Source of the DNA: Strongylocentrotus purpuratus
Lineage: Eukaryota; Echinodermata; Echinoidea; Camarodonta; Strongylocentrotidae
Direction: 5' to 3'
Length of the DNA: 64,000 nucleotides
Assembly: GCF_000002235.5 (NCBI RefSeq)
Contig: NW_022145604.1
Span: forward strand, 32,502,908 to 32,566,907
Below are positions 36,200 to 46,298 of this stretch, piece by piece. A program made the translations under genes and the position numbers. Every line of letters starts with the position of its first letter. The first letter of the stretch is position 1. Under the pieces are notes generated by a model. That model did no database searches. It had not been told where the DNA came from and saw nothing but the letters and a program-made list of their open reading frames with translations.

Positions 36200-37090
36200 C
36201 TGCTTATGGTGGCGAATGATGATGATGATCTGGTTTTTTTTTTGTCTTGCTGTTTTCTGTATATTGTTTTGGTTGTTGCTCGTTGTTTGGTTTTGATGTA
36301 TTTTTAAAATTTGATTCTTGAAACAGAAACCCTTATACAAAATACAAAGGTAAATACTTAGTTTCAGCAATCCACATGCATTGTTCATGGTCTGTTGTTA
36401 CGTTTATAAAAATCAAATGAATGAAAGGAATAGATAGTGATAATGACAGTGGTGATGTTGATGTTGACTATGTGATAGTGATGTAGAATAATTGATTGTC
36501 TATAGTTCTGATGTATACGGAGTCGAATGATGATGATGATGATGACGATGATGATGAAGATTATTACGATAAAAAACATTGATAGTAATGATGACAGTGA
36601 TATCATGACAAGGTGTATTTTAATAAAAATAATGACGTAGATAATGTGATATTTTTGATAGCATAGATAATGATAGTGACGACATGAGAGATGGGCATAC
36701 TGATGATGACGATGATGATATTACGATATAAACATTGAAAATGATGATGACAGCGATACCGTGACAAGGTGTTGTTTTTGTTCAAATGATGACGCAGATG
36801 ACAAGGTCGGGGATGAAATAGATGATGATAGTGATGACATGGCCGATAGGCGTAATGATGATTCTGATTGTGTTGGTAGTAGTGATGAAGAATGATGGCA
36901 ATGATGATGATGATAATGATGATTATGATGATTTTGATGAAAATATGTTGATAATAATCATGTAATTTATGAAGATTATAATTATTAAGATGTCATCATC
37001 AACATCATCACCAACATCATCAGCAGCAGCATCATCATCATCAACAATCATCGTCATTTAAAAATGTCATATCATCATCAATGTCACAAT
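36200..37090. repeat. GAT/ATC trinucleotide-rich region
   Basis: Interrupted runs of GATGATGAT on the + strand change to CATCATCATC near 37,000. Apparent ORFs here are translations of the microsatellite. Confidence 0.8.
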
Positions 37091-38035
37091 TCTATAGGTT
37101 ACACGGCAGACCATCTCAGACTTACTTACAAGTCACGTCGACATTTTGTTTTAGATGGCGCTCTTTAAAAAAAGTTGTATTGGCAAATCAAAGCTATTTT
37201 GTCCTGTACGTAACCCACGAAAATATATAATATCGATTACTCTAGTTGAACTTAGATCAACAAAATTATCAACTTTATTGACAATTCATTTTCCTGTTCA
37301 TGATTCCATAATTCCATTATTCCATATTTTTTATATTTTGTTTAGGGGTACGGGGGTGGCCTAGGTGGCGGGGCAGGCGGGGGACTGCAATGAGTAAACA
37401 AAGCGAACGAATGGGTCAAGAATATTATTTAAGCGAGCAACAAAAAAAAGAAGGAACATATTTCTCATTAGGAAGGGCATTTATTTTATTGCCGGTAGTA
37501 TTTTGTTTGCTTAGAAGGGCGATTTTTGGAGGGACATTTTCGTTGGTTCCAGATCCATTTATACACAGAATTTGACCATATTGATTTCACTGGGTGACAA
37601 CATGCCGTATATTCTTTTGTCCTGTGTTTTACCAACAAAGCAGTACTCGCCATATTGTGTCCAAATCGAACTAGGTTGGTCACACTCTCCTAATCAATGG
37701 CTCTGGCGGGGCCTGTTGTGGGACGCCCTCTCTCACCCCCACCCCCTCATCATCTCGGTTTCTCCCTCGCTCACAAATCAAGAGCTCATCAGGTTATTTC
37801 CTGCCAAATGTGACGATGATAAACCTGACAACCAATGTTAATGTATGATCATCAAAGCCACATTTTCTTAGGACACATTCTCAGCAAGGGTACAAATGTT
37901 ACTATATTTCTGGCTCCTAACCTTTGAGCTCGATTATAGTACACTGTCTAACAGTAATTGAATGAATTGAGAACAGAAATTGAATTTCTGAAAAGAGGTA
38001 AAGCATCGAACTGACAAATTACATGCAGGAGACGC
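37091..38035. other. Spacer
   Basis: No gene is recognised. A G-rich tract lies near 37,345-37,385. Two overlapping 60-90-codon frames near 37.4-37.8 kb show no family resemblance. Confidence 0.35.
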
Positions 38036-38251
38036 GATAGCTCAGTCGGTAGAGCAGTGGTCTCGTAATCCGGTGACCCGGGTTCGAAACCGAGGCGATG
38101 CGCTAGTGCCCTTTGGTAAGGCATTAATCCTCATTACCAGGTCCCTCGGAGAGGACCTAAAGCCGTTGGCCGTCTGGTTGCTTACTTACAAGCATTTATG
38201 CTTTCTTAGCAGTCAGGTAAAATAACCTCCACCACCAACCACCACCACCAA
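38036..38251 (+). mobile_element. tRNA-derived SINE, family 1, + strand
   Basis: The head has a D-arm/A-box word (GATAGCTCAGTCGGTAGAGC), a CTCGTAATC anticodon-loop-like word resembling tRNA-Thr(CGT), and a B box (GGTTCGAAACC). A shared body follows (AGTGCCCTTTGGTAAGGCAT, TTAATCCTCATTACCAGG). It ends in a CCACCA-rich tail. Confidence 0.85.
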
Positions 38252-39033
38252 GTTGTGCAATTGTATACACGGCAGTGCACTCATCTGCAGCTGCTTGCTA
38301 GGCCAGCTACAGTAACGACCACGCACACGGAGAGTCCCAACATTCCCCGGGCTTGCTAATAGCGGAGGTTGACCGATAATTCAGTTTGCTCAGTTCAAAT
38401 TAGTATCTTGAAGTCGTTCATAAATACTCATCAATACTAAATGAAAATAGAACGAAAAATCATTAAGTATTTTTTCTAGATTTTTAAACTCCTACCAAGT
38501 AAATCGCATCTGATTGCACGGTTAGAATTCATTTGTTTTGTCACGTTTACTATACACCAGAGATAGAACCGAGGCTGAGCCACGACTCGAGCTCCATTCG
38601 AAGGTTATGAGACGGAATTGGTTAAAATTTCCGCTGTTTCCCTAGAACTTTGATGTTTTTAACACTTGTCCCCATTTTTAAGGTCAGATGAGATATTAGG
38701 TGAAAATTCGAAAGTTGATGAAAAAAAAGATTGCGGCAAAGAAAGATCTTGCATACCCTGTGTGCACTACGTGAAGTAAATGCCTAGCGATTGTAAACAA
38801 TGCGAGATATGTCCCAGTTGAACTTTGACACGTGAAGTCATAAGGGCTCACTGGCTACCCGTGAACTGGCTTATTGTGTTAATACACGTATTGTCGCTTT
38901 GCCGATCTATGTGCATACTCTACTTACTTTCCCGTGTTATAAGTAGGCCTACATCCGAAAAAGCTTAGAATTTATGATAAGTATCAACATTAAAAATCAA
39001 TTGATTCGAGACTAACAAACTATTGATTTGTGT
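38252..39033. other. Spacer
   Basis: Nothing is supported here. Confidence 0.35.
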
Positions 39034-39433
39034 TTCTTTATTATTATTATTATTATTATGTATAGTATTAAGTATTAAGTGTCCCTGGGAAGGAAAAAAG
39101 CGAACTAAATCATTGTAACCGTCCCGTCTCTATTCCCAGTTTAACTGATTGGGGAATGTGAAGGTGGATCACTTCGCCGGGGTTTCCCCCTATTCGTATA
39201 CGAATAGTGCAGTGGGTTCTTAACATGCAAAGTTGTTGACTCTCCTCTTCACGGGACCTCCATTTAACATCGTATCCGAGGGAGTGTTTTTCACTTAAAA
39301 TAGCCTGCGTCTATGCAACAAGGGAAGCACGTTAATACACAATGCAGGCTTCAGTCATCCGCCTAGGTTGGATTCGAACCTACGATCTTTGGTTCGACAG
39401 GCAGACTCTTTACCGACTGAACCAACACGCCTT
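39034..39433 (-). mobile_element. tRNA-derived SINE, family 2, minus strand
   Basis: On the minus strand the head reads TTGGTTCAGTCGGTAAAGAG (A box) and GTAGGTTCGAATCCAACC (B box). A GTTAAATGGAGGTCCCGTG body follows, and it ends in an (ATA)n tail at about 39,034-39,060. The AAATGGAGGTCCCGTG core is a motif I associate with invertebrate SINEs. Confidence 0.8.
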
Positions 39434-39508
39434 CTCAAAGAAGCAGTATAATATAATTGTTATGAAAGTGCAATCAGGTATTTTTTATGCAAGTGAGCAT
39501 TTTAGTTA

Positions 39509-39632
39509 CAGTAGAGCTCGCGGGCAAGTACCCGTGCGCTCGCGAGTAACCCGCGGGTTTTTACATAGGCGCTCGTGCAAACTAGTTGAAATGCCCGCGG
39601 GCGCGATGGCTACTTGCCCGCGAGCTCTACTG
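39509..39632. mobile_element. 124-bp MITE, CAGT ends, TA duplication
   Basis: The inverted ends (CAGTAGAGCTCGCGGGCAAG and its complement) are flanked by TA at 39507-39508 and 39633-39634. CAGT termini with TA duplication are typical of Tc1/mariner-derived MITEs. Confidence 0.85.
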
Positions 39633-39688
39633 TAAATAGTTGTACTATCATCACATTTCATTTATGATAAGCAAATAATAACAGACTA

Positions 39689-39814
39689 CGAGCGTAATGG
39701 TACAACTATCATCGCCGAGGTGATCTCGGGGCTACTATCATCCTGAGCCGTAAGGCGAGGGATGATGGTATCCCCGAGATCACCGAGGCGATGATAGTTT
39801 GTATCCATTGCCCG
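39689..39814. mobile_element. Foldback MITE
   Basis: The two arms (ACTATCATCGCCGAGGTGAT on the left and its complement on the right) pair over about 50 bases around a short loop. No coding capacity is present. Confidence 0.75.
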
Positions 39815-41211
39815 AGTAAAGGAGGTTAATATTTGTTTTATATCCCACATCGGCAATGTCTATTTAAAGTGAATTTTACATAATTAAAAGATTCAACTAG
39901 GTTTTAGTTCGCGGTGTTCTGATTCTGCAAATAATAGCTTCAGCAGATATCGGTAGTGTTTCTATCGATTGCTTTCGTACCATCGTAGTGCTTAGTCTAC
40001 GCCCCTAGTTTTTATTCGCGGTGCGTATTTCTACTAGATCTAGACTAGATCATGAGACCTAGTAGTAGTAGTCTAGACTAGATCAAGACCCTATGCATAA
40101 ATAGGTCTAGACTATTTAGCAGCATAGTATAACAATTAATTGATTGAAATTAATATTATAGATGAACTTACCTCACTTGTTATCGTTCCACTGTCTAGAT
40201 CTAAGGTCCAACAAAACTGGTAAAAATCCGAAACTGAGATGAGAACGATGAACTTGTCAACACATAGACTTCTACTATTAGTTCTAGTCTAGTCTGTACA
40301 CTGTCTGGTCAATAAAACTAAAATAAACTGGTAAAAATCCGAAACTGAGAACGATGAACTGAATTGTCAACGCATAACAACATGTCTATGTACACTACAG
40401 ATGAATGACGAGCTACTTTGAATTATAAATGTTAACAATACATCCATGGAATTGGAAGGATGCTTGGCTGCTGACGTTTCGGTTGATATTGACATTTTGT
40501 GTAGGAGAACATATTATTAATTTCTTCATCGGTAAGAAGTTGAAACCTCGGGTGCTCCTGCGCATCACTCATGATGATCGTTGAAGCCTAAAAGGCTAGA
40601 GTCTAAACAAAACGGGATCCAAAGGCAAAGTCAACAAAAATACTTACAATAAATATTATATTTCATACACTACATAACTCAGTGAAATTGATATCAAGTT
40701 GAATGTATTTTAATGATCCATCATTTGACACCACACCAGAGTTTTTTTTTTATAGTCAAAAACTATTTATTAAACTCGATTTCGACACACCCTCCTCAGT
40801 CCACTAATAACACGTATAAGCATTCAATTAATTCACAAACTGACAAAAGTGTCGTTATTTAAAATAAAATCAAGTCAACAACCTTGGGTTGCTATAACTT
40901 TTCACTGAATGAGATTTAAACTTCTCTTTTTATCAAAATATTGTCCTGATACATGGGCGAATTCTTGAAAAGTTACCCCCTTAAAGACTTCTCCGATTTT
41001 GAAAATAATGTTTTTGATGAAATACACTGTCGCTCATAAAGTTGGAATATTTTTGTTTTACCCCAATTTATGGAATTATTTTAAAAATAATTTAAATATA
41101 ATAGATCTAGATAATAGTATACATTCTCAGATTTTATTGAATAATAATTTGCCAATGTGTGTTTTGCGAGACTACTAAAGCATGTGTATGCTTCTATGCT
41201 TATCAACTAGG
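39815..41211. other. Spacer with a CTAG-rich patch and a local duplication
   Basis: CTAGATCTAGACTAG-type words cluster at about 40,035-40,120 and 40,260-40,300. A segment with AACTGGTAAAAATCCGAAAC is tandemly duplicated (40,217 and 40,329, offset about 112). No gene is seen. Confidence 0.5.
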
Positions 41212-41372
41212 GGACCTACGCCCTTAAGTCATAAATGACAGTAATGAGGATTAATGCCCCACAAAAGGGCACTAATATAGCACATCGACACGGTTTTGAT
41301 CCTGGGGCCTCACAGTTACGAGGCCATTGCTTTGTCACTGAACCATGACTGTACGAAGCGGGGGCTAGGGAA
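41212..41372 (-). mobile_element. tRNA-derived SINE, family 1, minus strand
   Basis: In reverse complement it shares CCTCGTAA, the degenerate B box (GGATCAAAACC), the CGATG-GCTA-TTAGTGCCC junction and GGCATTAATCCTCATTAC with the SINE at 38.0 kb. It is truncated before the tail. It is more diverged and therefore probably older. Confidence 0.75.
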
Positions 41373-41544
41373 GGGGGCAGTTTCCATAAATGAAAAAAAA
41401 AATGCAATAGATTTTCAATAATTTATTGCATTTTACCCTGGTCCCCAACATAAACAAATTCTCTGTTTGTCCCTGCCTTGAGCCATAATGCACGACAGTC
41501 CAGACCTCAGTGGTCTATTGAAGCGAAGGCTTTTCTTACCTTTA

Positions 41545-41680
41545 CTTCCAGATCCAAAATATTGACAGACAAGAAGAAACTTCTAGGTGGGCAACGTGCA
41601 TCCGAGTCCAACGGACGAGTTGACGTGGTTTAGGTAAGTTGCTGACGGATTATGGTGTTTGATATAAACAAAACAAATGT
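41545..41680 (+). repeat. Dispersed segment, copy 2, left part
   Basis: This is homologous to the left end of the segment at 27.9 kb, up to GTTTGATATAAA. The rest of the copy resumes at 43,813 after about 2.1 kb of inserted sequence. The exon-like core (41,552-41,633) is bounded by CCAG and GTAAGTT. It has a stop in both long candidate frames. Confidence 0.7.
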
Positions 41681-42068
41681 GTATGTACCAATGCTTTGTT
41701 GAGTGTTTCCCTTTGTAGGTGCCCCTTTTTGTCCATAAAGTTCCCTTTTTTATTTTGGAAGACGCACCGCCGCCCCTGCATGATGCTATTTGGTGGTGAT
41801 GCATTTTTTTTTCTGACCCCAAAAAGTGTGTGTGTGTGTGTCCGATGATGATTGGGGTGACATCCGCTTTCCCGTTCCACATCCTCTCGATCTCTATCCC
41901 GAGGTCTTGATACTTGAGACGTTTGTCTCTTTCTTTGACGGTGAAGTGATGCGATGGGGAACAGTGACCTCGATGATAGTAGCAGTTCTAATTATTATTA
42001 TTGTTATATTATTATTATTATTAATAGTAGTGGTAGTAGTAGTAGTGTAGTAGTAGTAGTAGTAGTGC

Positions 42069-42108
<40 letters not shown>

Positions 42109-42129
42109 TTGTAGTAGTAGTAGTAGTAT
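41681..42129. other. Insert sequence with (TAG)n microsatellite
   Basis: A (TG)n run lies at about 41,826, and a TAG/AGT trinucleotide microsatellite fills about 42,025-42,128. No gene is seen. Confidence 0.55.
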
Positions 42130-42831
42130 CAAAATAAAATCAATAATCAAGTTTATTTGTCTTCCAGAAATCACATGTGACAAAATATAATCATAACAGT
42201 ACAATGTAGAATAAAGAAAGACGAGGAGACCTTGGTTGAAGCACAGCTTGTTAAGTTAAGGCCCCCTCATATGATATGACAAAGATAACTGATTTTTTAA
42301 TACAAAAACAAATATGGAATATATAAAACGATTTACAAAATACTCTCAGAGAACAACTACCCAACGATGCATCGACCACAGCATCATGACTACAGCAAGT
42401 ATACCCGAAGATGCGCACATCCCCATCACACCGGGTGAGCTAACAAACTCACCGTGTGTGTGGAAAAATGTATCATATGAGCAAAATCAACCCACCCATG
42501 GGAGGGCGATTTAATACGGACAAACCCAAGCTGACACCAAATCGAGACATCAATGAGTTATTGCTCTCTGAGTGCAGAGGTCACGAACGACAAGTAGGAA
42601 TATATGGTATATGTACAGATGGGAAAGAAGAAGAAAAAAAAGAAAAGGGATAAAGGGGATTATGTCAAAGTCAGAAATAACGAAAAATAGATCGAGAGTA
42701 GAGTTAAATATGCTACAGTACACAAACAATAAAGATTGATAACACATTCATGTGTCATCGACATACTTGTGAAGCAAATATGACTTAAGTCTACGTTTAA
42801 AAACTGAGATACTTGAAGCATTTGTTATAGT
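42130..42831 (-). mobile_element. LINE 3' end, minus strand
   Basis: The minus strand from 42,831 reads NASSISVFKRRLKSYLLHKY and then VDDT and a stop. This is the usual C-terminus of a Jockey/CR1-superfamily ORF2. It is followed by a 3' UTR of about 600 bases. Both ends abut TAG-type microsatellites. Confidence 0.7.
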
Positions 42832-43714
42832 AGTAGTAGTAGCAGTAGTAGTAGTAGTAGTAGTAGTGGTCATGGTAGTAGTAATAGTAGTATTAATTAT
42901 TACCGGTATCTTTTTAGGCTCATTGGTATAGCTCCTTTAAACTTATTACCAATTCCATATCGTTCAACCGCTCCTGCATGTCATTAAATGATGTAATAAA
43001 GATGAACTGAAAAATAATCTTGAACACCCCCCCCCCCCCTTAAAAATCCTGATTACGCCCTTGCGGGGTACAGACCTTTAAATATATTTTTTCAGGATAT
43101 TTCAAGGCTCAAAGAGTCAGAATACAGTATGTTTCCAGACTCAGAACAATAAATATTAGGACTTAAACAAATAAAATATCCTTTCTGTAAAGCATAGGTT
43201 GGGGCTGTAGTGTCATTTCAACTTCAATTTCAATATGGAACAATTTCATTTTTGAGAGTCTGGACGGCCGCGGCTGCCGGGCACCCCCTGCGCCAGCCAG
43301 CCGGCTGGTCATTCACACACATGATACAGTATGGTACACCCTCACACAGCTCAGCGAATGTACAATCTTAAAAGTGTTATGTTTAGTTTACTAATAATAT
43401 TGAGGCAAGCGATAATTCCGCTGAGGTAGAGGAAAGGTAATATTGGAATGTAAAGATATATAACAGCATATTCCTACCAATAAAATGTTTCCTGAGACAG
43501 AAAAATTATCCTATTACCGAGAAGTTATCCGGTTCGTCAAAAAAAAAATATTCTCGTTGCAAGGGAAATAAACTTTATTCAATAGAAAAGCTACGAAAAT
43601 ACTAAAAAATGTCCATGTTTCCTGTCATGACTGTGCTGACAAAAGCATAATTGATACATAAAATTACAATTTTATCTAGAATGAGGGATTTTAGGTCATG
43701 AAATCAGGTAGGGG
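42832..43714. other. Spacer, microsatellite at left
   Basis: (TAG)n occupies about 42,832-42,892, a C homopolymer lies at 43,027-43,039, and a GC-rich island is at 43,260-43,310. No gene is recognised. Confidence 0.4.
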
Positions 43715-43812
43715 AAATATTTGGGCGAGCTGTCCGCAAACGCACCCCACCCAGGGTATTGTGCAAGTTGTCCAGGGACGGGCTGCCTTTGTGTCGAGTT
43801 GTCTGGACCCCT
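43715..43812. repeat. Solo end of the GGTCCAGACA-type element
   Basis: It ends TCGAGTTGTCTGGACCCCTG exactly where the dispersed segment resumes. A variant of the same end is found near 25,503-25,535, and GTTGTCCAGGG words near 22,825. Confidence 0.5.
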
Positions 43813-44328
43813 GTACACCTACCATCGCCTGTTCATTAACTTCTCGCTTTGACGAACATTTCCGTGGACTACTACCGCACACGTACCAATTTTTTAAAGG
43901 GACACACCTCATTTGAATTGTTTATTCCCCTTAAATTGTTGTTGTGTGGTCATACTACGTAGCACCTGGGAACATGCTAACCCTCTTCCGCATTTACTTC
44001 ATAGTTATTATCAACTATATACTTCAATCACATTTTAGGAAGTATATAACAAATAAATTCCGATCCAATCCAACCCACATAGTATTTGGAGTAGCGCATT
44101 TTCCTTGCAGTTAAAAAGGGGTGCAAATTTTCATCCAGAACGGATTGGTTTAAGGCCCAATTACACAATGATAAAACACTTCAAAATGAAAAGACAATCC
44201 ATACACTAACAAAAAAGTGAGCCTTCAAAAGTGTCCGAACCGGTCCATATAAAATAATGACTAGAAGATATTATTCGGATGATGTGCCAAATTTCGGTTA
44301 AAAGTTCCCACATTGATGAGCAAGACTT

Positions 44329-44367
<39 letters not shown>

Positions 44368-44400
44368 TGTCCGTGTTTATATTTATCACAGTGTATATCT
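43813..44400 (+). repeat. Dispersed segment, copy 2, right part
   Basis: It continues the homology with the 28.1-29.0 kb region: TACACCTACCATCGCC, CTTCTCGCTTTGACGAACA, ACATGCTAACCCTCTTC, and a (TC)n run followed by TGTCCGTGTTTATAT. It lacks the MITE present in copy 1. Confidence 0.75.
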
Positions 44401-44615
44401 ACTATTTCTGTTTTTGTAATGTTTTTAAAGCTGGTGAGAGTTAATTTGCATTCAGTATGCAAGATTTTCGGTTTCACAAAGTACTACATCCAATTTCGGT
44501 ATCAAAAGGTACTACCTCCACAAAGGTAAAACAAACATAAATTCATGAAAAATATTTGTGCAGACTTAGATTTTATTTTAAAGTGGTTTTATACTTGTAC
44601 ATGTATCATACAATA
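44401..44615. other. Spacer
   Basis: Nothing is recognised here. Confidence 0.3.
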
Positions 44616-44958
44616 GTATAATTCCAAATTATCATTCGAAACTGACATTGCTCATGCCTAGGTAACATTTGCAGTGGCGGCCGTGCGGTCTAAATTATCT
44701 ACGGCCAATAGCAACTATAGGACCGCCGCAGCATTCCCACGGTCACATACGATAGCGGTCACATAATGTTAGGGTAACCGAAGATAGGAAGGTGTGGAAA
44801 TCCGTTGTGAAACAGAAGCCATCATACATCGCAGATTGTCAGTCTCCACAAATTCAAAATACGCTATTGGCCGTAGATAATTTAGACCGCACGGCCGCCA
44901 CTGCAAATGTTACCTAGGCATAAGCAATGTCAGTTTGGAATTATACTTTGGAATGATA
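44616..44958. mobile_element. Foldback element with ~95-bp arms carrying a LINE scrap
   Basis: The arms at about 44,616-44,711 and 44,864-44,958 are inverted copies with few differences (ACTGACATTGCTCATGCCTA side, then GGCGGCCGTGCGGTCTAAAT). The loop contains, on the + strand, a stretch reading TEDRKVWKSVVKQKPSYI. This matches the C-terminus of the minus-strand LINE located 0.7 kb away. Confidence 0.8.
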
Positions 44959-45490
44959 CTTACCCTTAAGTCGATTTTGCGCTCTCGCAAACATTGCCTC
45001 ATGTTCATCCAAGCGTGAACACATACCACACAAAAATGGTACCAAATGATTTGGGATAAAACACTCATTCATAAGATGTATAATAATTTACTGTTCATAG
45101 ATGATTTCAAAAGTTATTAGCAGTTTTCTAGGTGTAAACTTTCTTTTGACTCACACGGTATTATTGACAAAATACTATTTTTCGTAAACTGCCTATGGTC
45201 TTACTAGATGGATGAAGCAAATTATCTTAAATAAAAGTATTTATTAAAGCAATTATCATACATTATAATAATATTTTGGTATGGAAAAAGAATATAAAGT
45301 AATATATAATGTACTGGTTACTTCATCAACAAAATTACATAACAACATATCTACTATTTTTTATCATGAACATCGAGACGATTTTTCTTGAAAGCAATCA
45401 AACGTTCCATTTTTTTATATATAAATGTTTAAGAACTCGTAGAAAAAACGAAATAGTGAAATAATGTTTTGTATTTCATGAGTTTTTTGT
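44959..45490. other. AT-rich spacer
   Basis: No feature is supported. Confidence 0.35.
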
Positions 45491-46018
45491 TTAAGCCGTC
45501 CACACCCTCACTGGGATGTATGGTGGCTTCTGTTTCACAACGGCTTGCCACACCTTCCTATCTTCGGTTAGCCTAGTGGCTTTAGTAAGAGAGTCAATTC
45601 GTCTGTTGTTGCAGTCCGCCTTGATGCAGTCTGTGTGTGTGTGTGTGTGTGTGTATTGGGTTTTTACAGACGTGTATCAATCAGATATGATTATTTACGT
45701 CTGGGACCGACCTTTAAACGTCACCATCCGAAAGACGTGACTCAGTTTCGAACCTGCGTCCTCGGCTGAATCAGTTTGTAACTTCCACTTTTTAGCTGGA
45801 TTACAGGCGCACGCCACAACGCCTAGTCTGTCCATCTCTTAGCTAGTCTTCCCCTTGGGCGTTTGCCATGTACATTTCCATTGAGAAGGATGTGGGGGTA
45901 TCTTTTTGGATTCATTCGGTTGACATGTCCAAAGTATCTCAGTCTTTTTGTGGCAACCCTGTCGATGATGGTTTCTTCCATGTTAAGTTGTGTTCGTATG
46001 TGTGTGTTTCTTTCATGA
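45491..46018 (-). mobile_element. LINE ORF2 C-terminus, split by a SINE
   Basis: On the minus strand the frame reads NMEETIIDRVATKRLRYFGH, then VNRMNPKRYPHILLNG and KRPRGRLAKRWTD. It is interrupted by a 190-base SINE and resumes with DCIKADCNNRRIDSLTKATR, then LTEDRKVWQAVVKQKPPYI, VRVWTA and a stop at 45,491-45,493. The RLRYFGH...M...GKRPRGRP.KRW.D...DR..W order is the standard tail of many non-LTR reverse transcriptase polyproteins. The RT core is absent (5' truncation), and the clade cannot be fixed from this piece. Confidence 0.85.
45635..45824 (-). mobile_element. SINE with 7SL-like head, inserted in a LINE
   Basis: It is flanked by an exact 7-base duplication AGTCTGT (45,628-45,634 and 45,825-45,831). 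In the minus direction it starts GGCGTTGTGGCGTGCGCCTG and then TAATCCAGCTA, closely resembling the 5' domain of SRP (7SL) RNA. A B-box-like GCAGGTTCGAAACTG follows, then a TTTCGGATGGTGACGTTTAA core shared with other SINEs, and a (CA)n tail. Part of the 7SL likeness could be chance. Confidence 0.75.
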
Positions 46019-46298
46019 GTAAATATTACATATTTTGCGAAAATAATAACTGTATTGACAAAATGGAAATGATTAGTAATGAGAGTGCCAAACAAAAATT
46101 TTCATCTGTGTACAAAACAATACGTAGATTTTCTTTTCTATTAACCGTGAAAATATATCATTCCATAAAGCACATTTTATTTTCTCCATTTCGCTATTTG
46201 TCTCCTTCCGTTTGCCTCCCATACGGTGGGGGTGAATAGGACCCATAGCTATGCCACTGACGATAACCGGTCCAGGAAATGGTACCTCCTGCCCTTCA
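46019..46298. other. 3' flank of the transporter gene
   Basis: This lies between the LINE remnant and the transporter stop codon. The minus strand holds the presumed 3' UTR. An A/T-rich stretch has no obvious canonical polyadenylation signal adjacent to the stop. Confidence 0.35.

Noticed and set aside
36137-36785. Small minus-strand frames rich in Ile/His
   Set aside because: They are translations of GAT/ATC microsatellite.
39340-39433. Functional tRNA gene on the minus strand
   Set aside because: The A and B boxes are good, but the sequence continues into a SINE body with an (ATA)n tail.
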